Position numbers and translations under genes: made by a program. From assembly GCF_014697195.1 (NCBI RefSeq), contig NZ_JACJRJ010000004.1, positions 113,713 to 177,712 of the forward strand: a DNA stretch of 64,000 nt, in the 5' to 3' direction. The DNA comes from Cylindrospermum sp. FACHB-282. Lineage in GTDB: Bacteria > Cyanobacteriota > Cyanobacteriia > Cyanobacteriales > Nostocaceae. Positions within the stretch are counted from its first letter, which is position 1; the number at the start of each line of letters is the position of its first letter. Shown piece after piece: positions 36,751 to 46,400 of the stretch. The notes beneath the pieces were generated by a model that did not search any database, was not told the origin of the DNA, and worked only from the letters and a program-made list of their open reading frames with translations.

Positions 36751-38370
36751 ATGATGAGCTACTGCGTAAATCCCCTCTGTTCAAACCCACAAAATCCTGA
36801 TATGGGTGACCATTGCCAAAATTGTGGCTCTGGATTATCGCTAAATAATCGCTTCCGTCCTCTTAGATTGATTGCTGAAGGAGAGTTTGGCAGAACATTT
36901 CAGGTGGTGGATAAACATAGCCTTCATGAGTCACAGTATCTCGTTAAACAGTTTTATCCTCAAAACCAAGCCGAAATATTAAAAAATAGAATTAACATTC
37001 AAACAAAAACTATAATTTCGGGACAGCTGGCTATAAAAAAATTCCAAGAGGTACATCGTAAAGAAGTACAACGACTTGCAAAATTAAAACATCCTCAAAT
37101 TCCTACATTAATAACGCACTTTGAACAAGATGGATATCTTTATTTGGTAACAGAGTTTATTGAGGGTGAAAATTTACAGACAGAATTAAGTCGAAACGGA
37201 GGCTTCAGCGAATCTCAAATTTGGCAAATTCTTAATCAATTACTACCAGTCCTTAAATATCTTCATGAGCAACATATAATTCATAGAGATATCAAGCCAG
37301 AAAATATTATTCGACCTCTGAAGAATAAGCCATTGGTTCTAGTTGAATTTGATGCTGCAAAATTGGTTGCGCCTCAATCTGTTGCGCCAACTATCCAAAA
37401 TACCATAGGAACTGCTGATATGGGAAGTCGTATAGGAACGCCAAACTATATGGCTCCAGAGCAATATAAAGGTAGAGAGGTTTTTTCAAGTGATTTGTAT
37501 AGCTTAGGAGTTACTTGTATTTGCTTGTTAACAAATGCTAATCCATCTCAGCTTTTTGATGACGGCAGTAACTCTTGGAAATGGCAAAGTCGTAAGAAGG
37601 TTAGCGATAAGTTAGGTAAAGTTCTGAACAAGTTACTAGAGCTAGGAACTTCAAACCGCTATCAATCAGCAGATGAAGTTATACGAGATATAGCTTCACA
37701 ATTACCAGGAGAAAAACCACCTAAAGATGGAGCTAAAAAGCTAAAAATCACAATCTTGAAGAAGATAGCATCACTAGGCTCAGTAACACAAGGGTTAGGG
37801 GGATTATTCGGAGTTTTTATTGCCCTAGGCTTAATTCATGTATGTTCTCCTTCTAAATCAACAGATTTATTTGCTAAAGTTCCTCTGCCTTCAGAGGGAG
37901 GAATAAACTATAGCAAGTTACGAGAAGATTTGCAACAAAAAGATTGGAAGTCAGCGGATATAGAAACTTCTGAATTACTGCTAAAAATTGCAGGTGGAAA
38001 ATCACAATTACGAGGTTATATCAATTACGATGAAATCCAAACTTTATCCTGTCCTGACTTAAAAACAATTAATAATCTCTGGGTTACAGCAAGTGATGGA
38101 AAGTTAGGTTTCAGCGTTCAGCAACTAATTTATAAACAGCAAGGAAAAGAGTGGCAAAAGATGTATGACCACGTTGGATGGGGAAGATTGTCTGGTGGAA
38201 ACTTTGTAAAGACTGTAGAGCAGGAGTTAGACTGGCAAACTAGAAGAATGCGTTATAAAGCAGGTATGGAGCCAATTTTTCAAAATCCTCCTGCTGGACA
38301 TTTACCCATAACTGCAAGTTTAGTCCAAGGAAAAGCATTTCCACGATTTGCAGAGGTTTGTCAGTTTTAG
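36751..38370 (+). CDS. Zinc-ribbon Ser/Thr kinase-like protein with C-terminal GUN4 domain
   Basis: 539 residues. An N-terminal four-Cys ribbon (Cys5, 10, 22, 25) precedes a kinase domain with a GEFGRTF loop (44-50), Lys66 (YLVKQF), HRDIKPEN (178-185) and MAPE (234-237). The DFG site reads EFD (199-201), so the Mg-binding Asp is Glu and the Gly is Asp; kinase activity is doubtful. One membrane helix (about 348-366) leads to a GUN4 domain (about 386-525: YSKLREDLQQKDWKSADIET, LRGYINYDEIQTL, GWGRLSGGNF). GUN4 domains bind tetrapyrroles, so this may be a porphyrin-sensing membrane protein. Convergent with a second kinase. Confidence 0.87.
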   Translation: MMSYCVNPLCSNPQNPDMGDHCQNCGSGLSLNNRFRPLRLIAEGEFGRTFQVVDKHSLHESQYLVKQFYPQNQAEILKNRINIQTKTIISGQLAIKKFQEVHRKEVQRLAKLKHPQIPTLITHFEQDGYLYLVTEFIEGENLQTELSRNGGFSESQIWQILNQLLPVLKYLHEQHIIHRDIKPENIIRPLKNKPLVLVEFDAAKLVAPQSVAPTIQNTIGTADMGSRIGTPNYMAPEQYKGREVFSSDLYSLGVTCICLLTNANPSQLFDDGSNSWKWQSRKKVSDKLGKVLNKLLELGTSNRYQSADEVIRDIASQLPGEKPPKDGAKKLKITILKKIASLGSVTQGLGGLFGVFIALGLIHVCSPSKSTDLFAKVPLPSEGGINYSKLREDLQQKDWKSADIETSELLLKIAGGKSQLRGYINYDEIQTLSCPDLKTINNLWVTASDGKLGFSVQQLIYKQQGKEWQKMYDHVGWGRLSGGNFVKTVEQELDWQTRRMRYKAGMEPIFQNPPAGHLPITASLVQGKAFPRFAEVCQF

Positions 38371-38397
38371 GGTATTTTTTTAGTGATTTTTATTTGG

Positions 38398-40089
38398 CTA
38401 CAAAATATTGGGTATTGTCTTGAAGTTCTCTACTGAACCTAGAGAGTAATCTTCTAATTTGAAATCTGCAAAAGGCTTTTTCTCCAATCTGTCTCTTAAG
38501 GCTTCATCGAGAATTACGCCTTCAGATTGTTTTTTGACACCAATAATGATAATGCTTCGCTGATAAGCTGTTGAATCTTGATTTGCTTGACAATCAACTC
38601 GCTGAAATTGTCCTAGGTTTAATAATCTATAACCTTTGACGCTTGGTGTATTGTTAAATAACTTTTTCGCTAAAAGTTGTATTTGCTGAGAACGTTCTAA
38701 AGCACGTCTTTGTTCAGCGGTAACTTTACCTTCACAAGAAGCTGTACCTACAGAGATAATCTCACTAGGGTTTTCCATCAGCTTTTGTATACCTTCTTGT
38801 TCTAAATTCGATCTTAAAAGGTCGAGACTAATAATTTTATCGTTATATTTGATTTGAAAGTTGCTGCCTAAAAGCCATTTGTATTCTACTGATAAAACAG
38901 CGATGTTAAATTCGGCAACTCTTCCTTGACTATCTTTACCTTCTTCGTAGGGGAAATAATCAACTTTGCCTTTTCTCTCTGGAGCTTGTCCGTAATTGGC
39001 AGATGCTGCAAATTTGGTTGTTTTTGTTGCTAAGGCTACTAGGCTAACTATGCCTAATGAAACTAATAATGCGGCAAATAATGCCAGTAGGGGTACTTTT
39101 TCTGGCTGTTTTTCTTGGGTTAATAAGGTTTTGTTAGTAGTTGGCTGGGGAAGCTGTGCAGTTCTAGGAATCCCTATGACATTAACTGTTGCAGGGGTAG
39201 TTCCTGTTGGTTGACAATCAATTTCTGCTAGTTTCTGCAAAATTTGCTGGGCGTTGGCGGGACGGTTTTTTACTTCTGGTGCTATTAGCCAATCGATTAG
39301 ATTTAGTAGTAAGGGTGCAATATTGGTGGCATGATTTCGCCAGTGTAAAATATCATTTATTTCCCAGGGCTGTTGTCCTGTTATTAAAAATATAAAGGTG
39401 CGTCCCAAGGCAAAGAAATCTGATTGCACCACAGATTGACCATTCATTTGTTCTAGGGGACTGTAGCCGGAGGAAGTAATTGCTGTCATTCCGCCGCCGT
39501 TGGCGAGATAGGTTCTTGTTACTTCTCTGGCGGTGCCAAAATCAATTAGCACTAACTGCCCATCGGGGCGAATCATGATGTTAGATGGTTTAATATCTCG
39601 GTGTAGATATTGTTGGTCATGTACTACTGCTAAAATTTCTGCTAGCTGTTTTAACCAGGCTATTGCTTGGGCTTGGGAAATGGGGCGATTTTGCTGTTGT
39701 TTTAGCCACTGTTCTAAGTTGGGGCCTTCGATTTTTTCCATGGCGATGCAATGCAGTGTTAAACCGTTTCTGGTTTGATACTGAAAGTAACTATCTACGT
39801 TGGGAATACCAGGATGGTGTAACTGTCCGAGTACATTTACCTCTTGCTGAAATAGTTCTACTGCTTTGGCATTGTTTGCTAATTGTTCTTTGAGTACTTT
39901 GAGGATTTTTGGGGTGTCTTGTTCATAAGCCTCATAGACTTTACTAAAGCCGGTTTTGTCACTCAATAGGCGCATTACCCGATAGCGTCCTAGCAATTCT
40001 AGTTGGGAACCACAACTTTGACAAAAGCGATTTTCGTCGTTATCGGGATGGTTTGGTTGAATGCAAACTGGATTAATACAAAGGCTCAT
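38398..40089 (-). CDS. Zinc-ribbon Ser/Thr protein kinase with a membrane anchor
   Basis: 563 residues. Cys4, 9, 23 and 26 form the same N-terminal ribbon as the convergent neighbour. The kinase domain has Lys in ILKVLK, HRDIKPSN, an intact IDFGTAR and SPLEQ in place of APE; the glycine loop (LLSDKTGFSKVYEA) is atypical. A membrane helix (LLALFAALLVSLGIVSLVAL, about 338-360) is followed by about 200 residues outside, with a VEYKWLLGSN start and two Cys. The C-terminal part resembles no domain I can name. Probably phosphorylates Ser/Thr in response to an external cue. Confidence 0.87.
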   Translation of the reverse strand: MSLCINPVCIQPNHPDNDENRFCQSCGSQLELLGRYRVMRLLSDKTGFSKVYEAYEQDTPKILKVLKEQLANNAKAVELFQQEVNVLGQLHHPGIPNVDSYFQYQTRNGLTLHCIAMEKIEGPNLEQWLKQQQNRPISQAQAIAWLKQLAEILAVVHDQQYLHRDIKPSNIMIRPDGQLVLIDFGTAREVTRTYLANGGGMTAITSSGYSPLEQMNGQSVVQSDFFALGRTFIFLITGQQPWEINDILHWRNHATNIAPLLLNLIDWLIAPEVKNRPANAQQILQKLAEIDCQPTGTTPATVNVIGIPRTAQLPQPTTNKTLLTQEKQPEKVPLLALFAALLVSLGIVSLVALATKTTKFAASANYGQAPERKGKVDYFPYEEGKDSQGRVAEFNIAVLSVEYKWLLGSNFQIKYNDKIISLDLLRSNLEQEGIQKLMENPSEIISVGTASCEGKVTAEQRRALERSQQIQLLAKKLFNNTPSVKGYRLLNLGQFQRVDCQANQDSTAYQRSIIIIGVKKQSEGVILDEALRDRLEKKPFADFKLEDYSLGSVENFKTIPNIL

Positions 40090-40159
40090 AATATATATTG
40101 TGTAGGATTGATTATTTATAGTATCTGTGAGGCTGGTAATGGGTTATGGAAATAAAACA

Positions 40160-40345
40160 ATCACAATCAGGATTTAAGGATGAAAGGATGTGCAGGATTA
40201 ATCTTGATCAGGATTTAAGGATGAAAGGATGTGCAGGATTAATCTTATAATCTTGCTCCAATTACCAATTACCAATTACCAATTACCCATTACCAATTAC
40301 CAATTACCAATTACCCATTACCAATTACCCATTACCAATTGACTT
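40160..40345. repeat. Tandem duplication and heptamer/decamer tandem repeats
   Basis: A unit of about 38 bp (CAGGATTTAAGGATGAAAGG then ATGTGCAGGATTAATCTT) occurs twice in tandem (40169-40245). From about 40257 to 40340 the DNA is a run of CCAATTA and CCCATTA-type units. This matches the short tandemly repeated class of heterocystous cyanobacteria. It is not a CRISPR: there are no unique spacers. It separates the kinase and hydrolase genes. Confidence 0.75.
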
Positions 40346-40356
40346 GTGAGGTTGTT

Positions 40357-41199
40357 TCATTTTTGTTCGGCTAAGAAAGCTGCTACAGTTTGGTTAAATT
40401 CTTGAGGGTGGGTCAAAAAGGGCCAATGATTGCCGGGAACTTGGCTGAGGCGGAGGTTTTGGAGATAGGTTTTATAGGGTTGAAGTTGCCAATTTTGTCG
40501 GTTTACGCCTTTTTCTGGCTGTATAAAGAGGGCAGGCGTATCAAGGGGGGTGATGAAGCCGGGTACTTGCATGACTGCTTCAAAAATGCCATCACGGGCG
40601 GCGATTGTAAATTTGCTACCCCAGCTACCATCTGGTTTTTGTTCTATTCCGGCTTGGAAGATTTGCTGTTGTCGGGGAGTCCATTCTTGGAATTGAGCTA
40701 ATTGTCGTATTTGTTGTTCGGCTGCTTCATAACTGGCAAAGGGCCCCATGCTTTTGAGGAAAGGCAAGACGCGATACAACAGGGGAAAGGTGATTTTAAA
40801 GAAGCTGGGAATTTTCCAGATGAAAATTGGATCAACTAAAACTATACTCCGCAGGCGTTGTGGTTTTTGTCTGGCCCAGATGGCGGCTAATTTACCTGTC
40901 CAAGAGTGACTGACTACATGGGCAGAAGACCATCCTAGTTTATCCATGAGTGCTTCTAGGTCTGCGATCGCACTTTCAAAACTATAATCGCTATCAGGTT
41001 TACTACTGTCACCATGACCACGCATATCTGGTGCAACTATGTGGTAGTCCCCTTCTAGGTATTCTCCTAAGTTAGACCACACTAAGGCATGGTCTCCTAA
41101 ACCATGTAACAGCAGCAAAGGTTTTTCACCTTCTGGATGCCACTCTAGGTAAGAAAGTTGGATATCTGGCTCTGAAAGGGTTTGACGTACAGGCATCAT
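40357..41199 (-). CDS. Alpha/beta-fold hydrolase
   Basis: 280 residues. LLLHGLGDHALVW gives the oxyanion-hole HG motif. The nucleophile elbow is VVSHSWTGKLA (Ser in SHSWTG, a variant of GxSxG with Ser in the first position). APDMRGHGDSSKP and the late VPGNHWPFLTH with the catalytic His complete the fold. It resembles haloalkane dehalogenase/epoxide hydrolase-like esterases; substrate unknown. No signal peptide. The 343-bp gap upstream holds no gene. Confidence 0.85.
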   Translation of the reverse strand: MMPVRQTLSEPDIQLSYLEWHPEGEKPLLLLHGLGDHALVWSNLGEYLEGDYHIVAPDMRGHGDSSKPDSDYSFESAIADLEALMDKLGWSSAHVVSHSWTGKLAAIWARQKPQRLRSIVLVDPIFIWKIPSFFKITFPLLYRVLPFLKSMGPFASYEAAEQQIRQLAQFQEWTPRQQQIFQAGIEQKPDGSWGSKFTIAARDGIFEAVMQVPGFITPLDTPALFIQPEKGVNRQNWQLQPYKTYLQNLRLSQVPGNHWPFLTHPQEFNQTVAAFLAEQK

Positions 41200-41542
41200 T
41201 GCAGATGGATGTGAGGAGAAATAGCTTCGCGCTTAATATAGTACTGCGAAAAAACCCTTTCTCTTTAGAGAATGCCTACTCATTCCCTTGGGAAAAATCT
41301 GGACAAAATTGGTAAGCCAACGCTATTTGGCGGCTTTGAGAATTTCGTTTTCACCTAAAATATTGGATTATGCCACCCTCAAGGGTCTGAGTTTACCCAT
41401 CTAACGAGTAGATTTTGGATAACTTTAATGAAACCCCAACAGCACATTTATCTTTTACAGATTGTGTGAATTAACACGAAACAATGAGGCTGATGAATGC
41501 CAAGATCAGAAAAAAGCAAGCCTTTAGGGTATTGAAAGTACT
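41200..41542. other. Intergenic region, nothing recognised
   Basis: Divergent promoter region between the hydrolase and the SagB-type gene. No repeat, RNA or coding frame stands out. Confidence 0.4.
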
Positions 41543-43075
41543 ATGCCAGAAATTCACCAATCTATTGCCCAGCACTATCACGAACGGACTAAATACGACC
41601 CTGAGACTTTGTCCGCCAAAAATCAGAGGTTGGACTGGTCTAAGCAGCCTGTGCCCTTCAAAGAGTACAAAATTGGCTCAGATTTTGACCTCAAACCCTA
41701 CATCCAAGACAACTTTGATGGACTTGCTGATAATCCAGATGCTCGGTGGTGGCAGAGGCTTTCACAAATGCTGTTTCGCAGCTATGGACTGACGGCCAGA
41801 ATGCCTTCTATGGGTAGCGCGGTGTATTTACGGGCTGCCCCTAGTGCCGGGGGGTTGTATCCGGCTGAGGTATATGTGGTTTCCCGTGGGACGCCGCTAT
41901 TGCCACCTGGACTGTATAACTACCAGTGTCGGACTCATTCTCTGATGCATTATTGGGAAAGTGATGTTTGGCAAGCTTTGCAAGCAGCTTGTTTCTGGCA
42001 TCCAGCCCTAGAAAATACCCAACTGGCTATAATTACAACTGCGGTTTTTTATCGTTCTGCATGGCGCTACGAAGATCGGGCTTATCGCCGCATTTTTCTG
42101 GATACGGGGCATTTGTTGGGCAATATAGAGTTAGCTAGTGCGATCGCTGATTATCGCCCCCACTTAATCGGTGGCTTTGTAGATGAAGCAGTCAACAATC
42201 TACTTTATATTGATCCCCAACAGGAAGGTGCTACTGCTGTCTTGGCTTTGGCAGACTTGTTAGATATCAAACAAAATTTGCCTCTGGGACGTACTGCTTT
42301 ACCTTCTGCTACTGAAACTAATTATCCGCAAATCCCTGATGGGGAACTGCTGAAATATTTTCATCTGCATACCCAAATCGAACCGGGTACAACTGGTAAG
42401 TTGAATTTACCGGAGGTAAAGCCAGAAAAAACCTTGGAGGATAAATACAATTTTCCTTTCTGTCTAAAAATCCCCACGGTGACTATGCCGATTAACTGGG
42501 GAGAAAATCTCTCAGAACTGGATAACACCATACTCAAACGACGCTCTACCCGTGCCTACAGTGGTGAAGATTTAACTTTTGATGAACTGAAAGCTTTACT
42601 TGATTTCACCTATCAATCACAAAATTACATCGACCAAAATTTAGATAGTTCTCCAGACTACTTTGATCTAAATTTAATCGAAACATTTATTGCTGTCTCT
42701 GGGGTGAAAGGTCTGGAATCAGGCTGTTACTATTACGCGCCTAAAGCGCAGGAATTACGACAAATCCGGTTTAAAAATTTCCGGCGAGAGTTACACTTCC
42801 TTTGCTTGGGGCAGGAGTTGGGGCGAGATGCGGCAGCGGTGCTGTTTCATACTGCTGATTTAAAATCTGCGATCGCTCAATATGGCGATCGCGTTTACCG
42901 TTATTTACATCTGGATGCGGGACATTTGGGACAAAGGCTGAATTTAGCCGCAATACACCTAAATTTGGGCGTCAGCGGCATCGGTGGCTTCTTTGATGAC
43001 CAAGTAAATGAAGTTTTGGGAATTCCCGCCGATGAGGCTGTTCTCTACATCACCACCCTGGGAAGACCAAGGTAA
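41543..43075 (+). CDS. Double-domain SagB-type dehydrogenase (nitroreductase fold)
   Basis: 510 residues with two nitroreductase-like SagB domains in tandem. The first: FRSYGLTARMP, YLRAAPSAGGLYPAEVYVVS, GLYNYQCRTHSL, FLDTGHLLGNIELAS. The second: LKRRSTRAYSGEDLTFDELK, GLESGCYYYAPKAQELRQI, HLDAGHLGQRLNLAAIHLNL. The SagB/ThcOx family uses FMN to oxidise azolines in peptides, but most cyanobacterial stand-alone copies have no known substrate. No YcaO-like cyclodehydratase is in the window, so a thiazole peptide role cannot be supported. A relic of a Tat-exported protein lies just after it on the other strand. Confidence 0.85.
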   Translation: MPEIHQSIAQHYHERTKYDPETLSAKNQRLDWSKQPVPFKEYKIGSDFDLKPYIQDNFDGLADNPDARWWQRLSQMLFRSYGLTARMPSMGSAVYLRAAPSAGGLYPAEVYVVSRGTPLLPPGLYNYQCRTHSLMHYWESDVWQALQAACFWHPALENTQLAIITTAVFYRSAWRYEDRAYRRIFLDTGHLLGNIELASAIADYRPHLIGGFVDEAVNNLLYIDPQQEGATAVLALADLLDIKQNLPLGRTALPSATETNYPQIPDGELLKYFHLHTQIEPGTTGKLNLPEVKPEKTLEDKYNFPFCLKIPTVTMPINWGENLSELDNTILKRRSTRAYSGEDLTFDELKALLDFTYQSQNYIDQNLDSSPDYFDLNLIETFIAVSGVKGLESGCYYYAPKAQELRQIRFKNFRRELHFLCLGQELGRDAAAVLFHTADLKSAIAQYGDRVYRYLHLDAGHLGQRLNLAAIHLNLGVSGIGGFFDDQVNEVLGIPADEAVLYITTLGRPR

Positions 43076-43079
43076 GCAA

Positions 43080-43275
43080 TTCAAAATTCTCTCATTCAAT
43101 ATGCCGTCGCCCTTGGCCAAGTTTTCAAAGTTGGTATTACTATCGCCCACTACCAACCCAATTTGTGCTAAACCTGATTTGGGCAACAGTTTTGTCGCCC
43201 AATGCCACCGCTAGTCATAGTTGCGCCAAGCAAAAACTGGCGACGGCTCAATCCTTGTAAATTTTCTGGATTCAT
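43080..43275 (-). pseudogene. Start of a Tat-exported protein, frameshifted and truncated
   Basis: ATG 43275 begins MNPENLQGLSRRQFLLGATM, a clear twin-arginine signal (SRRQFLLG). The frame breaks after GIGRQ. The following frame continues as LPKSGLAQIGLVVGDSNTNF and runs into repeat-like DNA. The protein family cannot be told from this short piece. The rest of 43276-43593 carries an AGTCGTCTTTAGACGACT palindrome (about 43418-43435) and a CCGTTTTAACGG palindrome, with no gene. Confidence 0.55.
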
Positions 43276-43593
43276 AAGTTAAGATATTGGGTTAAAATAC
43301 CACATACAATTTAATTATTCGTCATTCATTGATTATCAGGGCTATTTCCTTCTCCATAACCGCCATGACTTACGTCACGCTGCCCTATCAAAATGAATTC
43401 TGAGTCTAATAGGGAAAGTCGTCTTTAGACGACTAAAAGCAATTTCAATACCGTTTTAACGGAATTGAGTTATTAGCCCTGAACTGAAGTTCTAGTTATG
43501 TCTAGAAAAAAATAGCCCGGCATTGATTACAACGAACTGCAAAGGTACATAAAATAAATTTCTACTGTAAATATTTTTGTAAAATCAGCAGCC

Positions 43594-46392
43594 ATGCTAT
43601 TTCCTAAAAATGAAAGTCAACGGCTAGAAGTACTCCATCAATATCAAATTTTAGATACAGCATCAGAAGCAGTTTTTGATGAAATTGCTCAACTGGCGGC
43701 GGACTTTTGTGAAACACCCATTGCTCTAATTAGTTTAGTTGATGCAGAACGGGAATGGTTTAAGTCAAAAGTCGGATTCAATATATCAGAAATTCCTCGC
43801 AGCCTTTTTTTTGGTAGTTACACTATCCTAGAAAGTGAAATTTTGATCATCCCAGACACTTTAGAGGATGAAAGGTTTGCTGTAAATCCCCTGGTGATAT
43901 CAGAACCCTATTTCCGCTTCTATGGGGGAGTTCCCCTGATTAATTCTAGTGGCTTGGCATTAGGTTGTCTTTGTGTAATTGATTCTGCTCCTCGAAACTT
44001 GAGTGTTAAGGAACAAGCCGGATTAAAAAAATTGGCAAATTTAGTAATTAAGCATTTAGATTTACATCGGCAAAAAATTATTGATGAGAGCCAAAGCAAT
44101 TTTAATCTCCTATTCTTTAATCATCCCAACCCCATGTGGATTTATGATCGGCAAAGTCTAAAATTTTTAGAGGTGAATGAAGCTGCGGTTATTCAATATG
44201 GTTACTCTCAAGCCGAGTTTTTGCAAATGCAAATCACAGATATTAGTCCGCCAGAAGATTTACCTGTGTTGCTGGAATATTTAACTCAAAATCTCGATTA
44301 TTTAAACTTTTCTGAAAAATGGCGGCATACTCGAAAAGATGGTCAAAATATTATTGTAGAAATTATTACGCACTCAATAGAGTATGCTGGTTACAATGCT
44401 CGGTTGGTAGATATACGAGATATTACAGAATACAAACGAGTGGAAATGACCCTTCAGGAAAGCGAGGCTAGATTCCGAGCTATTTCTCAAGCAATTCCTA
44501 TTCCGTTAGCTATTTATCGGTTAGCTGATGGGTTAATTTTATATACTAACCAAGAGTTTATACAAACATTTCGGCTGTCTCCAGAAAGTTTAGTTAATCT
44601 CAAAGCTTCAGATTTATATCAAGAGCCTGCTGAACATCAGAAAATATTAGAGCTTTTTATCAAACAAGCATATCTTGATAATCATGAAGTCCAACTTAAG
44701 AGAGAAGATGGTTCTTTTTTCTGGGCACTTGCTTCACTTCAGGCTTTAAATTTTAATCGAGAATTGGCAATCTTAACGGTGTTTTATGACATTACTGATC
44801 GCAAAAATGCAGCAGTAAAACTCCAAGAACAAAATGAGTTTCTGCAAACCATCTTTGAGAATATTCCGTTGATGATTGCACTCATTGATATCAACGGTAA
44901 AGTTCAATGGGTAAACCAAGAGTGGGAACGTCTTCTTGGCTGGACTTTTAAATATTTAGAAACTCGCGATGTTTTTGAAACTTTATATCCCAATCTTGAA
45001 GAACGTCAGTATGTGATTAATTTTATTCAGTCTGCACAACGGGTTTGGGGGGACTTTAGAACTCAGGCGCAGAATGGTAGTGTAATAGATACGTCTTGGA
45101 CTAATGTTAGGCTGGCAAATGGTCAAACCATCGGTATCGGCAAGGATATCACAGCACGGAAGCAAACTGAACAGGCGCTAAAGGCTCAGGTTGAGCGAGA
45201 GCAATTAATGCGAACTATTGCTGAACGGATTCGTCAATCTCTCAATCTCCAAGATATTCTGAATGCAACTGTTCAAGAAGTGCGGGCTTTGTTAAAGGTT
45301 GAGCGAGTAATAGTTTTTCAGTTTTCCTCGGATATGAGCGGTACGGTTGTAGCGGAATCGGTGGAAACTGGATGGACGGTTGCTTTGGGTAGCGATATTC
45401 AGGATAGATGTTTTCAGATAGGTGCTGGACAAGAGTATCATCAAGGGTTAAGACGGGCGATCGCCAATATTTACGAAGCCGGACTAACTGATTGCCATCT
45501 TAACTTGCTAGCACAGTTTGAGGTTAAGGCCAATTTAGTTGTACCAATTTTGGTAGAAGTTGGTGGTGAAAATACTGGCTCTCGTCTTTGGGGTTTACTG
45601 ATCGCCCACCAATGCAGTAGTACAAGGGATTGGGAAGAACATCAATTGGATTTGCTCGATCAGCTGACAGTGCAAATTGCGATCGCCATTCAACAATCCA
45701 GCATATTTCAGCAGGCTCAAAGCGAACTAGCTCAGAGACAGAAAGCTGAAGTTAAGTTAAGAAGCGCCTTAGCTGAAAAAGAAGTTTTGTTAAAAGAGAT
45801 TCATCATCGAGTTAAAAATAACTTGCAGATTGTCTCTAGTCTGTTGCAACTCCAGTCTCACACAATCAAAGATCCTGAAGTCATCAGAGCTTTGAGAGAA
45901 AGCCAGAATCGGATTGAGTCTATATCTCTGATTCACAAAAACTTATACACTTCCCCAAATATTGGACAACTTGATGTTTTCGACTACATCAATAACCTGG
46001 CAGCAAGTCTGCTAATTTCTTATCAAATACAGCCAGGGAGAATCGGTCTAGAAACTAATATAGATTCAGTTAGTTTGAACGTTGACCAAGCTATTGCCTG
46101 TGGGCTAATCATCAATGAATTAATCTCCAACGCCTTAAAGCACGCGTTCCCCGATCAACAAACGGGTACAATTAACATCAGTTTACGTAATAATACTAGT
46201 AGTATAGAGATGACTGTGCAAGATAATGGTATTGGTTTACCAGATAATTTAGATTTGAGAAATACTGTTTCTTTGGGTCTCTCGTTAGTTTATGACTTGG
46301 CCACAGAACAGCTTGAAGGCAACATTACTGTAGAACGTAATCAAGGAACAGTATTCAAGATCCAATTTCCACAGTTAAACGGGCACAAGTAA
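43594..46392 (+). CDS. GAF/PAS sensor histidine kinase (HisKA_2 type)
   Basis: 932 residues. Order: GAF (about 10-165), PAS (about 180-290), PAS (about 300-410), PAS (about 420-530), GAF with phytochrome-like spacing (about 550-710), then a HisKA_2 dimerisation region with the phospho-acceptor His in LLKEIHHRVKNNLQIVSSLL. The ATPase domain follows (IINELISNALKHAF, DNGIGLPD, LGLSLVYDLA). No membrane helix, so cytosolic. The second GAF lacks an obvious chromophore Cys in DCHLN..., so light sensing is not shown. Followed 8 bp later by a hybrid regulator, likely its partner. Confidence 0.88.
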   Translation: MLFPKNESQRLEVLHQYQILDTASEAVFDEIAQLAADFCETPIALISLVDAEREWFKSKVGFNISEIPRSLFFGSYTILESEILIIPDTLEDERFAVNPLVISEPYFRFYGGVPLINSSGLALGCLCVIDSAPRNLSVKEQAGLKKLANLVIKHLDLHRQKIIDESQSNFNLLFFNHPNPMWIYDRQSLKFLEVNEAAVIQYGYSQAEFLQMQITDISPPEDLPVLLEYLTQNLDYLNFSEKWRHTRKDGQNIIVEIITHSIEYAGYNARLVDIRDITEYKRVEMTLQESEARFRAISQAIPIPLAIYRLADGLILYTNQEFIQTFRLSPESLVNLKASDLYQEPAEHQKILELFIKQAYLDNHEVQLKREDGSFFWALASLQALNFNRELAILTVFYDITDRKNAAVKLQEQNEFLQTIFENIPLMIALIDINGKVQWVNQEWERLLGWTFKYLETRDVFETLYPNLEERQYVINFIQSAQRVWGDFRTQAQNGSVIDTSWTNVRLANGQTIGIGKDITARKQTEQALKAQVEREQLMRTIAERIRQSLNLQDILNATVQEVRALLKVERVIVFQFSSDMSGTVVAESVETGWTVALGSDIQDRCFQIGAGQEYHQGLRRAIANIYEAGLTDCHLNLLAQFEVKANLVVPILVEVGGENTGSRLWGLLIAHQCSSTRDWEEHQLDLLDQLTVQIAIAIQQSSIFQQAQSELAQRQKAEVKLRSALAEKEVLLKEIHHRVKNNLQIVSSLLQLQSHTIKDPEVIRALRESQNRIESISLIHKNLYTSPNIGQLDVFDYINNLAASLLISYQIQPGRIGLETNIDSVSLNVDQAIACGLIINELISNALKHAFPDQQTGTINISLRNNTSSIEMTVQDNGIGLPDNLDLRNTVSLGLSLVYDLATEQLEGNITVERNQGTVFKIQFPQLNGHK

Positions 46393-46400
46393 ATATTATA

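Noticed and set aside
40257..40340. Array of short repeats that could be mistaken for CRISPR
   Set aside because: Units are 7-10 bp and adjoin without spacers; no cas genes are present.
41484..41792. 102-codon frame overlapping the SagB start
   Set aside because: Overlaps the conserved SagB-type gene in another frame; no homology visible.
41543..43075. Part of a thiazole/oxazole peptide gene cluster because of the SagB domains
   Set aside because: No YcaO cyclodehydratase, leader peptide gene or dedicated exporter is adjacent; stand-alone SagB-like genes are common.
46393..46400. Possible single fused sensor protein (43594-47891)
   Set aside because: The upstream kinase has a proper stop and the hybrid regulator its own ATG; they are two genes.
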